A stretch of 64,000 nt of DNA from Alphaproteobacteria bacterium. Its GTDB lineage: Bacteria > Pseudomonadota > Alphaproteobacteria > Rhodobacterales > Rhodobacteraceae. The notes beneath the pieces are model-generated. The model worked only from the letters and a program-made list of their open reading frames with translations, was not told the origin of the DNA and ran no database searches. Shown here in pieces: positions 8,843 through 17,284 of the stretch. Positions within the stretch are counted from its first letter, which is position 1, and the number at the start of each line of letters is the position of its first letter. Made by a program: the position numbers and the translations under genes. The DNA lies in assembly GCA_030427405.1 (NCBI GenBank), contig JAUHXK010000002.1, forward strand, positions 62,001 through 126,000, given 5' to 3'.

Positions 8843-9877
8843 ATGGTCGATATCACGGTGCGTGGTGCGGGAATTTTCGGCCTTTCAATCGCCTGGACCT
8901 GTGCCCGGCGCGGCGCGGCTGTTCAGGTTGTCGATCCCTTTGGCCCCGGCGCGGGATCCAGCGGCGGGCTGGTCGGTGCCCTGGCACCCCATGTGCCCGA
9001 AAACTGGAACGCCAAGAAAGCTTTTCAGTTCGAAAGTCTGATCATGGCAGCCCCTTTCTGGAAACAGGTCGAAGCGACGGGCGGCGTGTCTGCGGGATAC
9101 GGGCGGCTGGGTCGTATCCAACCCATCGCGGACCAAAAGGCGCTTGATCTGGCCCGCCAGCGTGAAGACACCGCGCGCACATTGTGGCAGGGGCAAGCGG
9201 AATGGACCGTGACCAAATGCTCCGAGGTCGGCGCGTGGTGCCCGCCCAGCGCAAGCGGGTATGTCATTCATGACACGCTGAGCGCCCGCATGCACCCGCG
9301 CCGGGCCTGTTCCGCCCTTGTCGCTGCACTGTCGGTCATGGGGGTTCAGATCGTGGCCGAAGCCCCGGACCGGGGCCGGGTTGTGCACGCGACCGGTCTG
9401 GCAGGTCTTCAGGAACTGAGCCAGGCGCTTGGCAAGACCGTCGGCAATGGGGTCAAAGGGCAGGCAGCATTGCTGCGGTTTGACGCGGGCCCCGTGCCGC
9501 AGTTGTTTGCCGACGCGATCCACATGGTCCCGCACGCGGATGGGACGCTGGCCATCGGCTCGACCTCTGAACGGGAGTATGACGATCCGACCGGTACCGA
9601 CGACGCATTGGACGCGGTGATCGAACGCGCCATGCGCGCCGTGCCCGTCCTGCATGGCGCCGAGGTCATCGAACGGTGGGCAGGTGTGCGCCCACGCAGC
9701 CGCAGCCGGGCGCCCATGATGGGTGCTCATCCGTTGCACCAGGGTCAGTTCATCGCAAATGGCGGGTTCAAGATCGGCTTTGGGATGGCCCCCAAACTGT
9801 CCGAGGTCATGGCCGACCTGATGCTGGAAAACCGCGACACGATCCCAGACGATTTCCGCCCGGAAGCCTCGTTGTAA
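8843..9877 (+). CDS. FAD-dependent oxidoreductase, probable MnmC2
   Basis: This 344-residue DAO-family flavoprotein has an N-terminal dinucleotide fold (GAGIFGLSIAWTCARRG) and a GLVGALAPHVPENW stretch resembling the region after the FAD motif in MnmC2. Placement opposite mnmD suggests it performs the cmnm5U34 to nm5U34 deacetylation-type step of wobble-uridine synthesis. I chose the ATG at 8843, with AAGGGG seven bases upstream, over the TTG two codons earlier. A glycine-oxidase-like enzyme is the alternative, so the MnmC2 role rests largely on context. Confidence 0.7.
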   Translation: MVDITVRGAGIFGLSIAWTCARRGAAVQVVDPFGPGAGSSGGLVGALAPHVPENWNAKKAFQFESLIMAAPFWKQVEATGGVSAGYGRLGRIQPIADQKALDLARQREDTARTLWQGQAEWTVTKCSEVGAWCPPSASGYVIHDTLSARMHPRRACSALVAALSVMGVQIVAEAPDRGRVVHATGLAGLQELSQALGKTVGNGVKGQAALLRFDAGPVPQLFADAIHMVPHADGTLAIGSTSEREYDDPTGTDDALDAVIERAMRAVPVLHGAEVIERWAGVRPRSRSRAPMMGAHPLHQGQFIANGGFKIGFGMAPKLSEVMADLMLENRDTIPDDFRPEASL

Positions 9878-9881
9878 CGGC

Positions 9882-10424
9882 TCAGAACCCGGCCTCGGTG
9901 CGCAGTTTCTGCATTAATGTACCAAGCGCGCTTTCATACCGTTCATTGACCAGTTTTCCCTGGTCATCAAATTCGCTTCCACTGTTGGCCAGGTGAATTT
10001 CCGGGCCTTGCAGGATGCGGGTCTGAAACGGAACCATGAAGGCACGCAAAACCATTTGCGCCCGTTCGCCCCCGGCCCGGCCCGCGGCGGCCGACATGAC
10101 CGCAACCGGCTTGTCCTGCCATGGGTTTCCCTGCGTCCGGCTGACCCAATCCAGCGCGTTCTTGAGAACGCCGGATGGCCCCTTGTTATATTCGGGCGTC
10201 GAGATAATCACCGCATCGGCTTGCGAAATCTGATCAGCCAGCTTTTGCACCGCATCCGGGATACCGTCCTGTGCCTCGACATCGCCATCGTACAAAGGCA
10301 AGTTCAGATCGGCTTCGATAAATGTGCCGGGGTTGAACAGCCGCGCGGCCTCGCGCACGAGTTTCCGGTTGGTGGCGTTCTGGCGAAGCGAGCCGGACAG
10401 GGCCAGCAGGATGGGTTTCGACAT
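9882..10424 (-). CDS. NADPH-dependent FMN reductase
   Basis: This 180-residue flavodoxin-fold protein has the FMN phosphate loop LSGSLRQNATNRKLV near the N terminus and the TPEYNKGPSGVLKNALDW motif near residue 95, typical of SsuE/ChrR/azoreductase-like reductases. It would reduce FMN or quinones in the cytoplasm. The C-terminal 40 residues (after GPEIHLANSG) are more variable. It is monocistronic: the upstream gene ends in a terminator, and a 17-bp palindrome lies about 65 bp ahead of its start. It ends 4 bp from the convergent mnmC2-like gene. Confidence 0.87.
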   Translation of the reverse strand: MSKPILLALSGSLRQNATNRKLVREAARLFNPGTFIEADLNLPLYDGDVEAQDGIPDAVQKLADQISQADAVIISTPEYNKGPSGVLKNALDWVSRTQGNPWQDKPVAVMSAAAGRAGGERAQMVLRAFMVPFQTRILQGPEIHLANSGSEFDDQGKLVNERYESALGTLMQKLRTEAGF

Positions 10425-10488
10425 GATGGGACTCTCCGTCGTTCAGTGTTGGGGCAGTGTAACGCGACCGCCCCAAGGCCATAGCCCG

Positions 10489-10505
10489 ATTGACGCGCAG
10501 TCAAT
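10489..10505. promoter_or_regulatory. 17-bp palindrome upstream of FMN reductase
   Basis: ATTGAC, GCGCA, GTCAAT is a perfect inverted repeat with 6-bp arms and a 5-base centre. It lies between the terminator of the OmpA-like gene and the FMN reductase start, where an operator would be expected. The binding protein is unknown. Confidence 0.45.
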
Positions 10506-10510
10506 GTGCG

Positions 10511-10533
10511 AAAAAGGGCAGGATCACCTGCCC
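10511..10533 (-). terminator. Intrinsic terminator of the OmpA-like lipoprotein gene
   Basis: Read on the minus strand, GGGCAGG-TGAT-CCTGCCC is followed by TTTTT (plus-strand A run 10511-10515). It lies 25 bp past the stop of the gene it ends. Confidence 0.85.
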
Positions 10534-10557
10534 CTGTGTACCGCCCAGCTCAGGCGG

Positions 10558-11229
10558 TCAGCCGTTGGCGCTGGGCACAACGATGATCTCGACCCGGCGG
10601 TTCTGCGCCTTGCCTTCGGGGGTCAGGTTCGACGCAACCGGGTTGTTCTCGCCCTTGCCGATCGTGGTGATACGCGCATAGCTGACGCCGTTTGCCTGAA
10701 GAATATCGGCCACAGCATTGGCGCGGCGTTCGGACAGACGCAGGTTGTACTCGGCTTCGCCGTCGCTGTCGGTATGTCCAAAAATCTGAACATTCGAATT
10801 GGGGTAATTGACCAGGTTCTGCCCAACCTTGACCAGATCCGAGCGCAGCGCCGGGCGCACGGTGGAACTGTCGGTGTCAAAGGTGATGTCATTGGGAACG
10901 GTGACAATCAGACGATCACCGGCATTGACGACGGTGATCCCGTCATTGGCCAGTTGCTGACGCAACTCGGCGGCCTGCCTGTCCAGCTGGTTTCCGATAA
11001 CGCCCCCGCCCGCGGCACCAATGGCGGCACCGGCCAAAGCACCCAGGGCCGGGTTCGAGTCATTGGCGATGGCACCAACGCCTGCCCCAAGCAGCCCACC
11101 CAGCAATGCGCCCTGCTTGGCGTTTTGATTGGGGTCATCCTGTACCGTCAGGGTTCCGGGGTCGGTGCACGCACCCAAAACCAGAGCAGAGCAGAGCCCC
11201 GCCGAGAAAACAAACTTGGAAATCGTCAT
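10558..11229 (-). CDS. OmpA-family lipoprotein with glycine-zipper domain
   Basis: This 223-residue outer-membrane lipoprotein has a lipobox LVLGAC with Cys21, a glycine-zipper segment (GALLGGLLGAGVGAIA and GALAGAAIGAAGGGVIG, about 40-80), and a C-terminal OmpA peptidoglycan-binding domain with FGHTDSDGEAEYNLRLSERR and NRRVEI. It should tether the outer membrane to peptidoglycan. I chose the ATG at 11229, with AGAAGG ahead; the upstream open frame has no signal sequence and overlaps the YafY-type regulator. A strong terminator follows. It resembles YiaD. Confidence 0.88.
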   Translation of the reverse strand: MTISKFVFSAGLCSALVLGACTDPGTLTVQDDPNQNAKQGALLGGLLGAGVGAIANDSNPALGALAGAAIGAAGGGVIGNQLDRQAAELRQQLANDGITVVNAGDRLIVTVPNDITFDTDSSTVRPALRSDLVKVGQNLVNYPNSNVQIFGHTDSDGEAEYNLRLSERRANAVADILQANGVSYARITTIGKGENNPVASNLTPEGKAQNRRVEIIVVPSANG

Positions 11230-11347
11230 GGTATCACCTTCTGCTCTGGCGCCCGTTCGCCGGGTTTGCCTCTTGCTGACCTCTATAGCACGGCAGCGCA
11301 GAACAGGCTCAAGCAACAAGTCGGTGAAATCGGCAAATACCTGCCTG

Positions 11348-12040
11348 TCAGGCCGTATCTGCGGTGTCTTCCCACATGTCCTGTTCCTGCCAGATCGCCC
11401 TGAGTGGTTGCCCCTGACCGTGGAAATGCTCTGGCACCGGGTCGCAGGACCACACGCGGTCGGTGCGGAAATGCCGGAACCCGCCGCGCAGCTCACACCA
11501 GGCCGCCAGCATCGTGCATTCGATGTGATAGATCAGCGCGACGGGCCGCACGACCCGTTCGGTACGTTCCCCGCGTGAATTCACATATGCAATCCGCAGC
11601 TTTTGTTCGGCCCGGATCGCCTCGCGATAGGTCACCACCGGGACACATCCCTTGGCCGGATCATCAACCGGCGCCCCCCAGGGTGCGACCTGAAGCCAGT
11701 CTGCCGGGGCGCGCAGGGCTTCGATCTTGCGGCAAACCCGGTCCGCTGCCTGTTGCAACGTACTGTCGCCGGTGCGCGCCAACATCGACAGGCCGACCCA
11801 CAGCGCCTCGACCTCTTCGGCGTCGAAATTCAGCGGAGGCAAGTCATACCCGCGCCGCATGAGATACCCGATCCCGGCCTCTCCTTCGATCGGCGTTCGC
11901 TGCGCCTGAAGCGCCGCGATATCGCGATAGACCGTCCGCACGGACACCTCAAGCTTGGCCGCCAGGGTTTCGGCCGTCACCGGCGCGCTGGCGGCCCGCA
12001 ATATCTGGATGATCTCGAAAAGGCGGGTGGAACGGCGCAT
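11348..12040 (-). CDS. YafY-family transcriptional regulator (HTH + WYL)
   Basis: This 230-residue cytoplasmic regulator has an HTH_11 winged helix at about residues 5-60 (AETLAAKLEVSVRTVYRDIAAL) and a WYL-type sensing domain at about 130-205. WYL regulators bind small ligands or nucleic acids. The gene diverges from a short basic ORF, and an 8-bp-arm palindrome lies between them (12080-12099), which suggests autoregulation and control of the divergent gene. Effector unknown. Confidence 0.88.
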   Translation of the reverse strand: MRRSTRLFEIIQILRAASAPVTAETLAAKLEVSVRTVYRDIAALQAQRTPIEGEAGIGYLMRRGYDLPPLNFDAEEVEALWVGLSMLARTGDSTLQQAADRVCRKIEALRAPADWLQVAPWGAPVDDPAKGCVPVVTYREAIRAEQKLRIAYVNSRGERTERVVRPVALIYHIECTMLAAWCELRGGFRHFRTDRVWSCDPVPEHFHGQGQPLRAIWQEQDMWEDTADTA

Positions 12041-12079
12041 GGAAATCTCCTGGTAACTGCTGCCACCTTAGCACACCCC

Positions 12080-12099
12080 CCTGACAGGGTGCTGTCAGG
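12080..12099. promoter_or_regulatory. Candidate operator for the YafY-type regulator
   Basis: CCTGACAG (12080-12087) and CTGTCAGG (12092-12099) form a perfect palindrome around GGTG. The site is 40 bp upstream of the regulator and 44 bp upstream of the divergent small gene, as expected for a shared operator. The binding partner is inferred from position only. Confidence 0.6.
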
Positions 12100-12143
12100 A
12101 GCGATGCGCAAAGCTTGGCAGGACACCAAAACGGAGAACCGCT

Positions 12144-12335
12144 ATGCCAAGCCTCGACCATCACATCATGATGAAGCTGAAACTGGAGCGTTGGTCACAC
12201 GGCCACCCGCCCCGCGGGTTCGAGATTGAACGCGAGATCATGGCCGACCGCCATCGTTCGAAATCCATCGGCAGGAAGAAAACCGGCAGGTTTTCTTTGG
12301 GCACGCTCAAGATGCTGTGGCGCCGGACCGCCTGA
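12144..12335 (+). CDS. Small basic protein of unknown function
   Basis: This 63-residue ORF encodes a soluble, Lys/Arg-rich protein (IGRKKTGRFSLGTLKMLWRR at the end). A GGAGAA ribosome site lies five bases before the ATG, and the ORF sits opposite a YafY-type regulator across a palindrome, which makes it a likely real gene. No family is recognised and no signal peptide or membrane segment is visible. A chance ORF remains possible because of its length. It ends 6 bp before the convergent rluA gene. Confidence 0.5.
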   Translation: MPSLDHHIMMKLKLERWSHGHPPRGFEIEREIMADRHRSKSIGRKKTGRFSLGTLKMLWRRTA

Positions 12336-12341
12336 TGGCGC

Positions 12342-12989
12342 TCAGAACTCTGCAGGCGCCCTGAACTTGACGGAAACCCCGCCTTCGGGATGCTTCAGGC
12401 GCAGTTCTTCGGAATGCAGCATCAGCCGGGGGAAATCCCGCGCAGCGCCGTCGGCATAAAACGGATCACCCAGGATTGGGTGCCCAAGCGCCAGCATGTG
12501 CACGCGCAATTGATGGGACCGCCCGGTTCGCGGAAGCAGCCGCATCCGGGTTGTATTCCCGTCACGGCGAATGACCCGCCAATCCGTCACCGCCGGCTTA
12601 CCGGTCTCGTGACACACCATCTGCCTTGGGCGGTTGGGCCAATCCACGATCAACGGCAGGTCGACGGTTCCCGATTTCGGCTCGACATGCCCCCAGACCC
12701 TGGCGACATAGGATTTACGCGTCAGCCGCTTTTCAAACTGTTGCCCAAGAACCCGCTGCGCATGAGGGGTCTGCGCAAAGACCATCACCCCGGATGTATC
12801 CCTGTCCAGCCGATGCACCAGCAGCGCCTGCGGAAAGGCCGCCTGAACACGCGACAGCAGACAATCGGCCAGATGCGCCCCGCGCCCCGGCACCGACAAC
12901 AGGCCAGCCGGTTTATTGACGACAATCAGCTGCGCATCTTCATGCAATATGTCCAGCGGTGATTGCGGCGGATTGTAGGTCTCGGTCAT
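12342..12989 (-). CDS. rluA: RluA-family pseudouridine synthase
   Basis: This 215-residue enzyme isomerises uridine to pseudouridine. The family motif LVHRLDRDTSGVMVF holds the catalytic Asp62, and length and lack of an S4 domain match RluA, which in E. coli modifies 23S rRNA U746 and tRNA U32. The TGRSHQLRVH and HPILGD motifs follow. I chose the ATG at 12989; the upstream extension is not conserved-looking and runs toward the divergent gene. Exact RNA targets cannot be deduced, so an RluC/D-like specificity is not excluded. Confidence 0.85.
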   Translation of the reverse strand: MTETYNPPQSPLDILHEDAQLIVVNKPAGLLSVPGRGAHLADCLLSRVQAAFPQALLVHRLDRDTSGVMVFAQTPHAQRVLGQQFEKRLTRKSYVARVWGHVEPKSGTVDLPLIVDWPNRPRQMVCHETGKPAVTDWRVIRRDGNTTRMRLLPRTGRSHQLRVHMLALGHPILGDPFYADGAARDFPRLMLHSEELRLKHPEGGVSVKFRAPAEF

Positions 12990-13083
12990 GGCGGCCTGCC
13001 TATCGCAGGCTGCGCCCTCTCGCAACGTCGTCCTTGCCTGGCTGTAAGGGTTGGGTAACTCTTGCCAAAACGGAGGATACGCC

Positions 13084-13494
13084 ATGCACCCGACAATCGC
13101 ACGGATGAAGGATGTTGTTGCAAAGGGCGACGAAAGCCTGATCTTGGACCTGCTGGCCGAGGATGTCCGGTTTCTGCCGCCCACCTATTACAGCACCTGG
13201 ACCGGGCGCGAACCCGTCGCAGCGGTGCTTGGGCATGTCGGCAAGGTGTTTTCCGATTTCCACTACCGCCGGATCATGGGCGCTGACCGGGATTGGGCGC
13301 TGGAGTTCCAGTGCAAGGTCGGTGACCTGGATGCGGTGGGCGTGGACCTGATCACCCTGGACGACAACGGACTGATCCAAGTGTTCGAGGTCGCGATGCG
13401 CCCCCACAAGACCGTCGGCGCCCTGCGCGAAGCGATGATGGCCCGGGTCATGACCGACCCCCGGTTTCTTGCATACAAAGACGCGCTGAGTTGA
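13084..13494 (+). CDS. SnoaL-like / NTF2-fold protein
   Basis: This 136-residue single-domain protein has the SnoaL/NTF2 pattern: an N-terminal helix pair (IARMKDVVAKGD), then LLAEDVRFLPPTYYSTWTGREPV, and a sheet ending in FEVAMRPHKTV. Such proteins are small isomerase-like enzymes or ligand binders; function is unknown. A GGAGG ribosome site precedes the ATG. The gene diverges from rluA and converges on rarD. No signal peptide. Confidence 0.75.
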   Translation: MHPTIARMKDVVAKGDESLILDLLAEDVRFLPPTYYSTWTGREPVAAVLGHVGKVFSDFHYRRIMGADRDWALEFQCKVGDLDAVGVDLITLDDNGLIQVFEVAMRPHKTVGALREAMMARVMTDPRFLAYKDALS

Positions 13495-13503
13495 CCTTGT
13501 GAA

Positions 13504-13537
13504 CCGGGGTGCCCACCCACGGATGGCCCCGGGTTTT
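13504..13537 (+). terminator. Possible terminator after the SnoaL-like gene
   Basis: CCGGGG (13504-13509) can pair with CCCCGG (13527-13532), followed by GTTTT. The stem is short and the 17-base loop long, so this is a weak call. Confidence 0.35.
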
Positions 13538-13571
13538 GCAGCCCACGCCGTGTGGCCCAACCCACCCCACC

Positions 13572-14477
13572 TCAGGAGCGTGCGCGCGCCTGCCGGATCA
13601 TCGGGATCGTATACACTGCCAGCGCCGCCCAGATCAGCGGGAATGCGATCATCCGCCCCCGGTCGATTTCTTCTCCGAACAGGGTGATTGCGGTAATGAA
13701 TATCATCGTCGGAGCGATATATTGCAGGATGCCCATCGTTGACAGGCGTACCAGCTTGGCCGCGTTGGCATAGACCAGCAACGGAACCGCAGTGACCACC
13801 CCCGCACCCGCCAAAAGCGCCGTGTCGGACAAGGTCACGCCGAAATGGCCCGATCCGGATGCCGTCAACCACGTTACATAGGCCAGGGCCGGCACCAACA
13901 GGATCAGCACTTCAAGCAAAAACCCCTGGTTTGGGCCGATGGGCAGCGACCGTTTGAAAAACGCGTAAAAACCCCAGCTGAACACCAGCCCCATGGCGAC
14001 CCAGGGCAATCGACCGGCCTCGAACACCAGAACCAGAACACCCAGCGCGGCCAAGGCGACAGCAGCCAGTTGAGTTCGGCCAAGTGGCTCTCGCAACAGC
14101 ACCGCGCCCAGGGCAATGCTGAACAGAGGATTGACGTAATATCCCAAGGCCGCATCCAACGCGCGCCCATTGGCAATCGCCCAGACATAGATCGCCCAGT
14201 TCACCGAGATCAGGGCCGCCGTGACACAGGCCATTCCCAACATGCGCGGGTTCAGAAAGGCCGCCTTCAAATCGCGGGTGCGCCCCAGGGCCATCAACAA
14301 CAAACCGGCCAGCGGAACTGACCAGATGATCCGATGCGCCACGATCTCGACAGGCCCGATATGGGCCATCGCCTTCATGTACAAGGGCAGGAACCCCCAC
14401 AACACATAGGCCGTCACGGCCAGGGCCAGCCCCTTGGGCGTGTCAGCGTTCTGAGGGTCGTCCTGGGTCTTCGACAC
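13572..14477 (-). CDS. rarD: RarD-type EamA transporter
   Basis: This inner-membrane protein of about 301 residues has ten predicted helices. RarD features are visible: AYVLWGFLPLYMKAM at the N terminus, VEIVAHRIIWSVP, and NWAIYVWAIANGRALDAALGYY written here only in part. The first in-frame ATG is far upstream, and I chose the GTG at 14477, which has CCGGAGA about eight bases ahead. Substrate is unknown (RarD was named for chloramphenicol sensitivity). A repeat-hairpin cluster lies upstream. Confidence 0.85.
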   Translation of the reverse strand: MSKTQDDPQNADTPKGLALAVTAYVLWGFLPLYMKAMAHIGPVEIVAHRIIWSVPLAGLLLMALGRTRDLKAAFLNPRMLGMACVTAALISVNWAIYVWAIANGRALDAALGYYVNPLFSIALGAVLLREPLGRTQLAAVALAALGVLVLVFEAGRLPWVAMGLVFSWGFYAFFKRSLPIGPNQGFLLEVLILLVPALAYVTWLTASGSGHFGVTLSDTALLAGAGVVTAVPLLVYANAAKLVRLSTMGILQYIAPTMIFITAITLFGEEIDRGRMIAFPLIWAALAVYTIPMIRQARARS

Positions 14478-14614
14478 GCGCCATCTCCGGTTATTCACCT
14501 TGTTCTTTTCGGCGATTTCAACCCGTTTGAATACCTCGAAAACTGTTACGTCACCCATCATGAAATTTGATACACGAGCCGCTGAAACAAGCGGCCCGTG
14601 GCCGACGTTCTATA

Positions 14615-14734
14615 GCGAGGCTCTGCCTCGCGCTCCGGGATATTTTTAGCCAGATGAAGAACGGATCCCCTGCTTCATCTGGCCAAAAATATCCCGGGGG
14701 AGTCGCGGCTTGCCGCGGCGGGGGCAGAGCCCCC
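14615..14734. repeat. Inverted pair of intergenic repeats with three hairpins
   Basis: Two copies of the element also found behind soeA face each other: 14635-14658 (minus) and 14674-14697 (plus), 24 bases each with one mismatch and a 15-base spacer, so together they can fold into a long hairpin. Each has its own satellite hairpins: GCGAGGC/GCCTCGC (14615-14631), CGCGGC/GCCGCG (14704-14717) and GGGGGC/GCCCCC (14720-14734). The block separates the divergent 5' end of rarD from the 3' end of the FAD/GcvT gene and may end transcription of the latter. Confidence 0.8.
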
Positions 14735-14742
14735 TTTCCCGC

Positions 14743-17199
14743 TTACGTCTTTACACGATCGGATTTAGGATCATACATCGGTCTGAGCGAGGCTTCCGCG
14801 CCGACCTTCACGCCGCAGACGTCTATTTCATAGCGCGACGCCAACACGTCCGCCGCGCTTTCGCCCGGGCATGGGACGTAACCCAGCCCCACCGCTGCGC
14901 CCAGCGTGTGGCCGTAATTGCCCGAGCTGAGGTACCCAACATATTGGCCGTCCCGCAAAATGGGTTCGTTGTGATACAAAAGCGGCTCGGGATCCGTCAG
15001 CTTGAATTGCACTAACCGGCTGTGCGGTCCGCTTTCTTTTCGTGCGGTCACGGCATCGCGCCCGATGAAGTCGCAGCCCTTGTCCACCTTGACTGCAAAT
15101 CCCAGCCCGGCATCGACGACGTGATCTTCGCAGGTGATGTCATGGCCAAAGTGGCGAAAGCCCTTCTCGATCCGGCAGCTATCCATCATATGCATGCCGC
15201 ACAGTTTCAAGCCGATGTCCTGGCCCGCCTGGTGCAGGGTTTCAAATACGTGGCCGGCCATATCTGACGACACGTAGATCTCCCATCCAAGCTCGCCGAC
15301 ATAGGTCACGCGGTGGGCGCGTGCGAGACCCATCCCGATTTCGATCTCTTGCGACGTCCCAAACGGGTTCACCGCATTCGAAAAGTCGGCCGGTGAGACC
15401 TTTTCCAGCAAGGCCCGCGCGTTTGGTCCCATAACGGCCAGAACACCTTCCGCCGCCGTCACGTCCGTGATTGTGACGCGAAATGCCCCTGCGTGGCGCT
15501 TCATCCAGGTTTGGTCGGCCAGCCGGGTGGCGGCCGGGGTTACCACCAGATAGGCCGTTTCTGTCAGGCGGGTCACGGTGACATCGGCCTCGATCCCGCC
15601 AGAACTGTTGAGGAATTGTGTATAGACGATCTTGCCGGTCGGAACGGTAAAGTCGCCGCCGCCCACATAGTTCAGAAATGCCTCGGCGTCGGGGCCTTCG
15701 ACCCGTATCTTGCCGAAGGACGACATGTCGTACATGCCCACGTTTTCCCGGACCGCGCGATGTTCGGCGGCAGAGTTTTCGAACCAGTTCTGGCGCTTCC
15801 AGCTGTATTGGTAGCTGCGCTCTTGCCCGTCCTTGGCAAACCAGTTGGCGCGCTCCCAGCCTGCAAGCTCTCCGAATACGGCGCCTTGATCTTTCAGGTG
15901 ATGATGGAACGGCGTGCGCCGCACGCCGCGGGCGGTGGCCTTTTGGCGATAGGGAAAGTGGTCCGCGTAAAGCAGGCCCAGCGTTTCTTTCGACCGTTCG
16001 TACAGGTAGGTTCTGTTGCCCTGGAACGGTTGCATCCGGCTGATATCAACATCGCCCAGGTCGAACGGCTTCTGGCCCTTGTCCATCCATTCGGCCAAGG
16101 CCATTCCCGCACCGCCCGCGGACTGGATTCCGATCGAGTTGAACCCAGCCGCGACCCAGACATTGTCCATCTCCGGGGCAAGGCCCAGATGGTAGGCATC
16201 GTCCGGGGTAAAGGATTCGGGACCGTTGAAAAACGTGTGTATCCCCGCCTCGGCCAGCATCGGCATGCGGTTGCAGGCAGCTTCGAGAATGGGTTCGAAA
16301 TGATCGAAATCCTCGGGCAGCTGGTCGAATTCGAAACTGTCGGGAATGCCTTGCATGGCCCAGGGCTTGGCATTGGGCTCGAAAGCCCCAAGCATCATTT
16401 TCCCGGCGTCTTCCTTGTAATAGGCGCATTCGTCCGGAACGCGAAGGACCGGCAATTGGCTGAAGCCCGCGATCGGCTCGGAAACGATATAAAAATGTTC
16501 GCAGGCGTGCAGCGGGACGTTGACACCGGCCATGCGTCCGACCTCGTGCCCCCACATGCCGGCGCAGTTCACGACCATGTCACACTTGATGTGACCCGAC
16601 GCGCTGCCGTCATCCGCCTGCCAGTCAACGCCGGTGATCTTGCGACCGTCCCGCGCCATTCCGGTGACCTTTACCCGTTCGCGGATCAGGGCGCCCCGCT
16701 GACGCGCACCCTTGGCCAGAGCCAGCGCGATATTGGCCGGGTCACCCTGGCCGTCCAGCGGCAGGTGAACCGCACCCTTGACCCCGTCGAGGTTCAGGTG
16801 TGGATACAGCTCGCCCACACGCGCGTTCGAAATCTCTTCGACCTCGACACCGAATGCCCTTGCCATGGCCGCCTGCCGAAAGATCTCTTCCTTGCGCTCT
16901 TCTGTCAGGGCGACGGTGATCGATCCCACGCGCTTGAACCCTGTTGCAACGCCTGTTTCCTCTTCCAGCGCGCCGTAAAGCTCCTGGCTGTACTTGGCCA
17001 GTTTTGTCATATTGGCGGTTGCACGAAGCTGCGCGATCAGACCCGCCGCATGCCAGGTTGTTCCGCTGGTCAATTGCTTGCGTTCCAACAGAACCACGTC
17101 GGACCAGCCTTTCCTGGCCAGGTGATACGCAACCGAGCATCCGATCACGCCACCGCCAACGATAACCACGCGGGCTTTGCTGGGAAGATCAACCATCAT
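14743..17199 (-). CDS. FAD-dependent dehydrogenase fused to GcvT domain (dimethylglycine/sarcosine dehydrogenase-like), copy 2
   Basis: This 818-residue cytoplasmic protein has an N-terminal DAO-type FAD domain (RVVIVGGGVIGCSVAYHLAR near residue 9, then TSGTTWHAAGLI, where a His follows Trp as in enzymes with covalent FAD) and a C-terminal GcvT/aminomethyltransferase domain from about residue 430. Family enzymes oxidatively demethylate dimethylglycine, sarcosine or related amines and transfer the C1 unit to tetrahydrofolate. It shares architecture with the second copy at 19355 but differs throughout. GGAG precedes the start. It follows the GlxA-type regulator. Exact substrate is not readable. 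Confidence 0.85.
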   Translation of the reverse strand: MMVDLPSKARVVIVGGGVIGCSVAYHLARKGWSDVVLLERKQLTSGTTWHAAGLIAQLRATANMTKLAKYSQELYGALEEETGVATGFKRVGSITVALTEERKEEIFRQAAMARAFGVEVEEISNARVGELYPHLNLDGVKGAVHLPLDGQGDPANIALALAKGARQRGALIRERVKVTGMARDGRKITGVDWQADDGSASGHIKCDMVVNCAGMWGHEVGRMAGVNVPLHACEHFYIVSEPIAGFSQLPVLRVPDECAYYKEDAGKMMLGAFEPNAKPWAMQGIPDSFEFDQLPEDFDHFEPILEAACNRMPMLAEAGIHTFFNGPESFTPDDAYHLGLAPEMDNVWVAAGFNSIGIQSAGGAGMALAEWMDKGQKPFDLGDVDISRMQPFQGNRTYLYERSKETLGLLYADHFPYRQKATARGVRRTPFHHHLKDQGAVFGELAGWERANWFAKDGQERSYQYSWKRQNWFENSAAEHRAVRENVGMYDMSSFGKIRVEGPDAEAFLNYVGGGDFTVPTGKIVYTQFLNSSGGIEADVTVTRLTETAYLVVTPAATRLADQTWMKRHAGAFRVTITDVTAAEGVLAVMGPNARALLEKVSPADFSNAVNPFGTSQEIEIGMGLARAHRVTYVGELGWEIYVSSDMAGHVFETLHQAGQDIGLKLCGMHMMDSCRIEKGFRHFGHDITCEDHVVDAGLGFAVKVDKGCDFIGRDAVTARKESGPHSRLVQFKLTDPEPLLYHNEPILRDGQYVGYLSSGNYGHTLGAAVGLGYVPCPGESAADVLASRYEIDVCGVKVGAEASLRPMYDPKSDRVKT

Positions 17200-17284
17200 G
17201 AAGTCTCCGATAAATGGGCTGGTCTGAGACTGGCACGGATGTGCGGCAGAAAATCCATCAAAAACGTCATACCATCGGCAAAAA

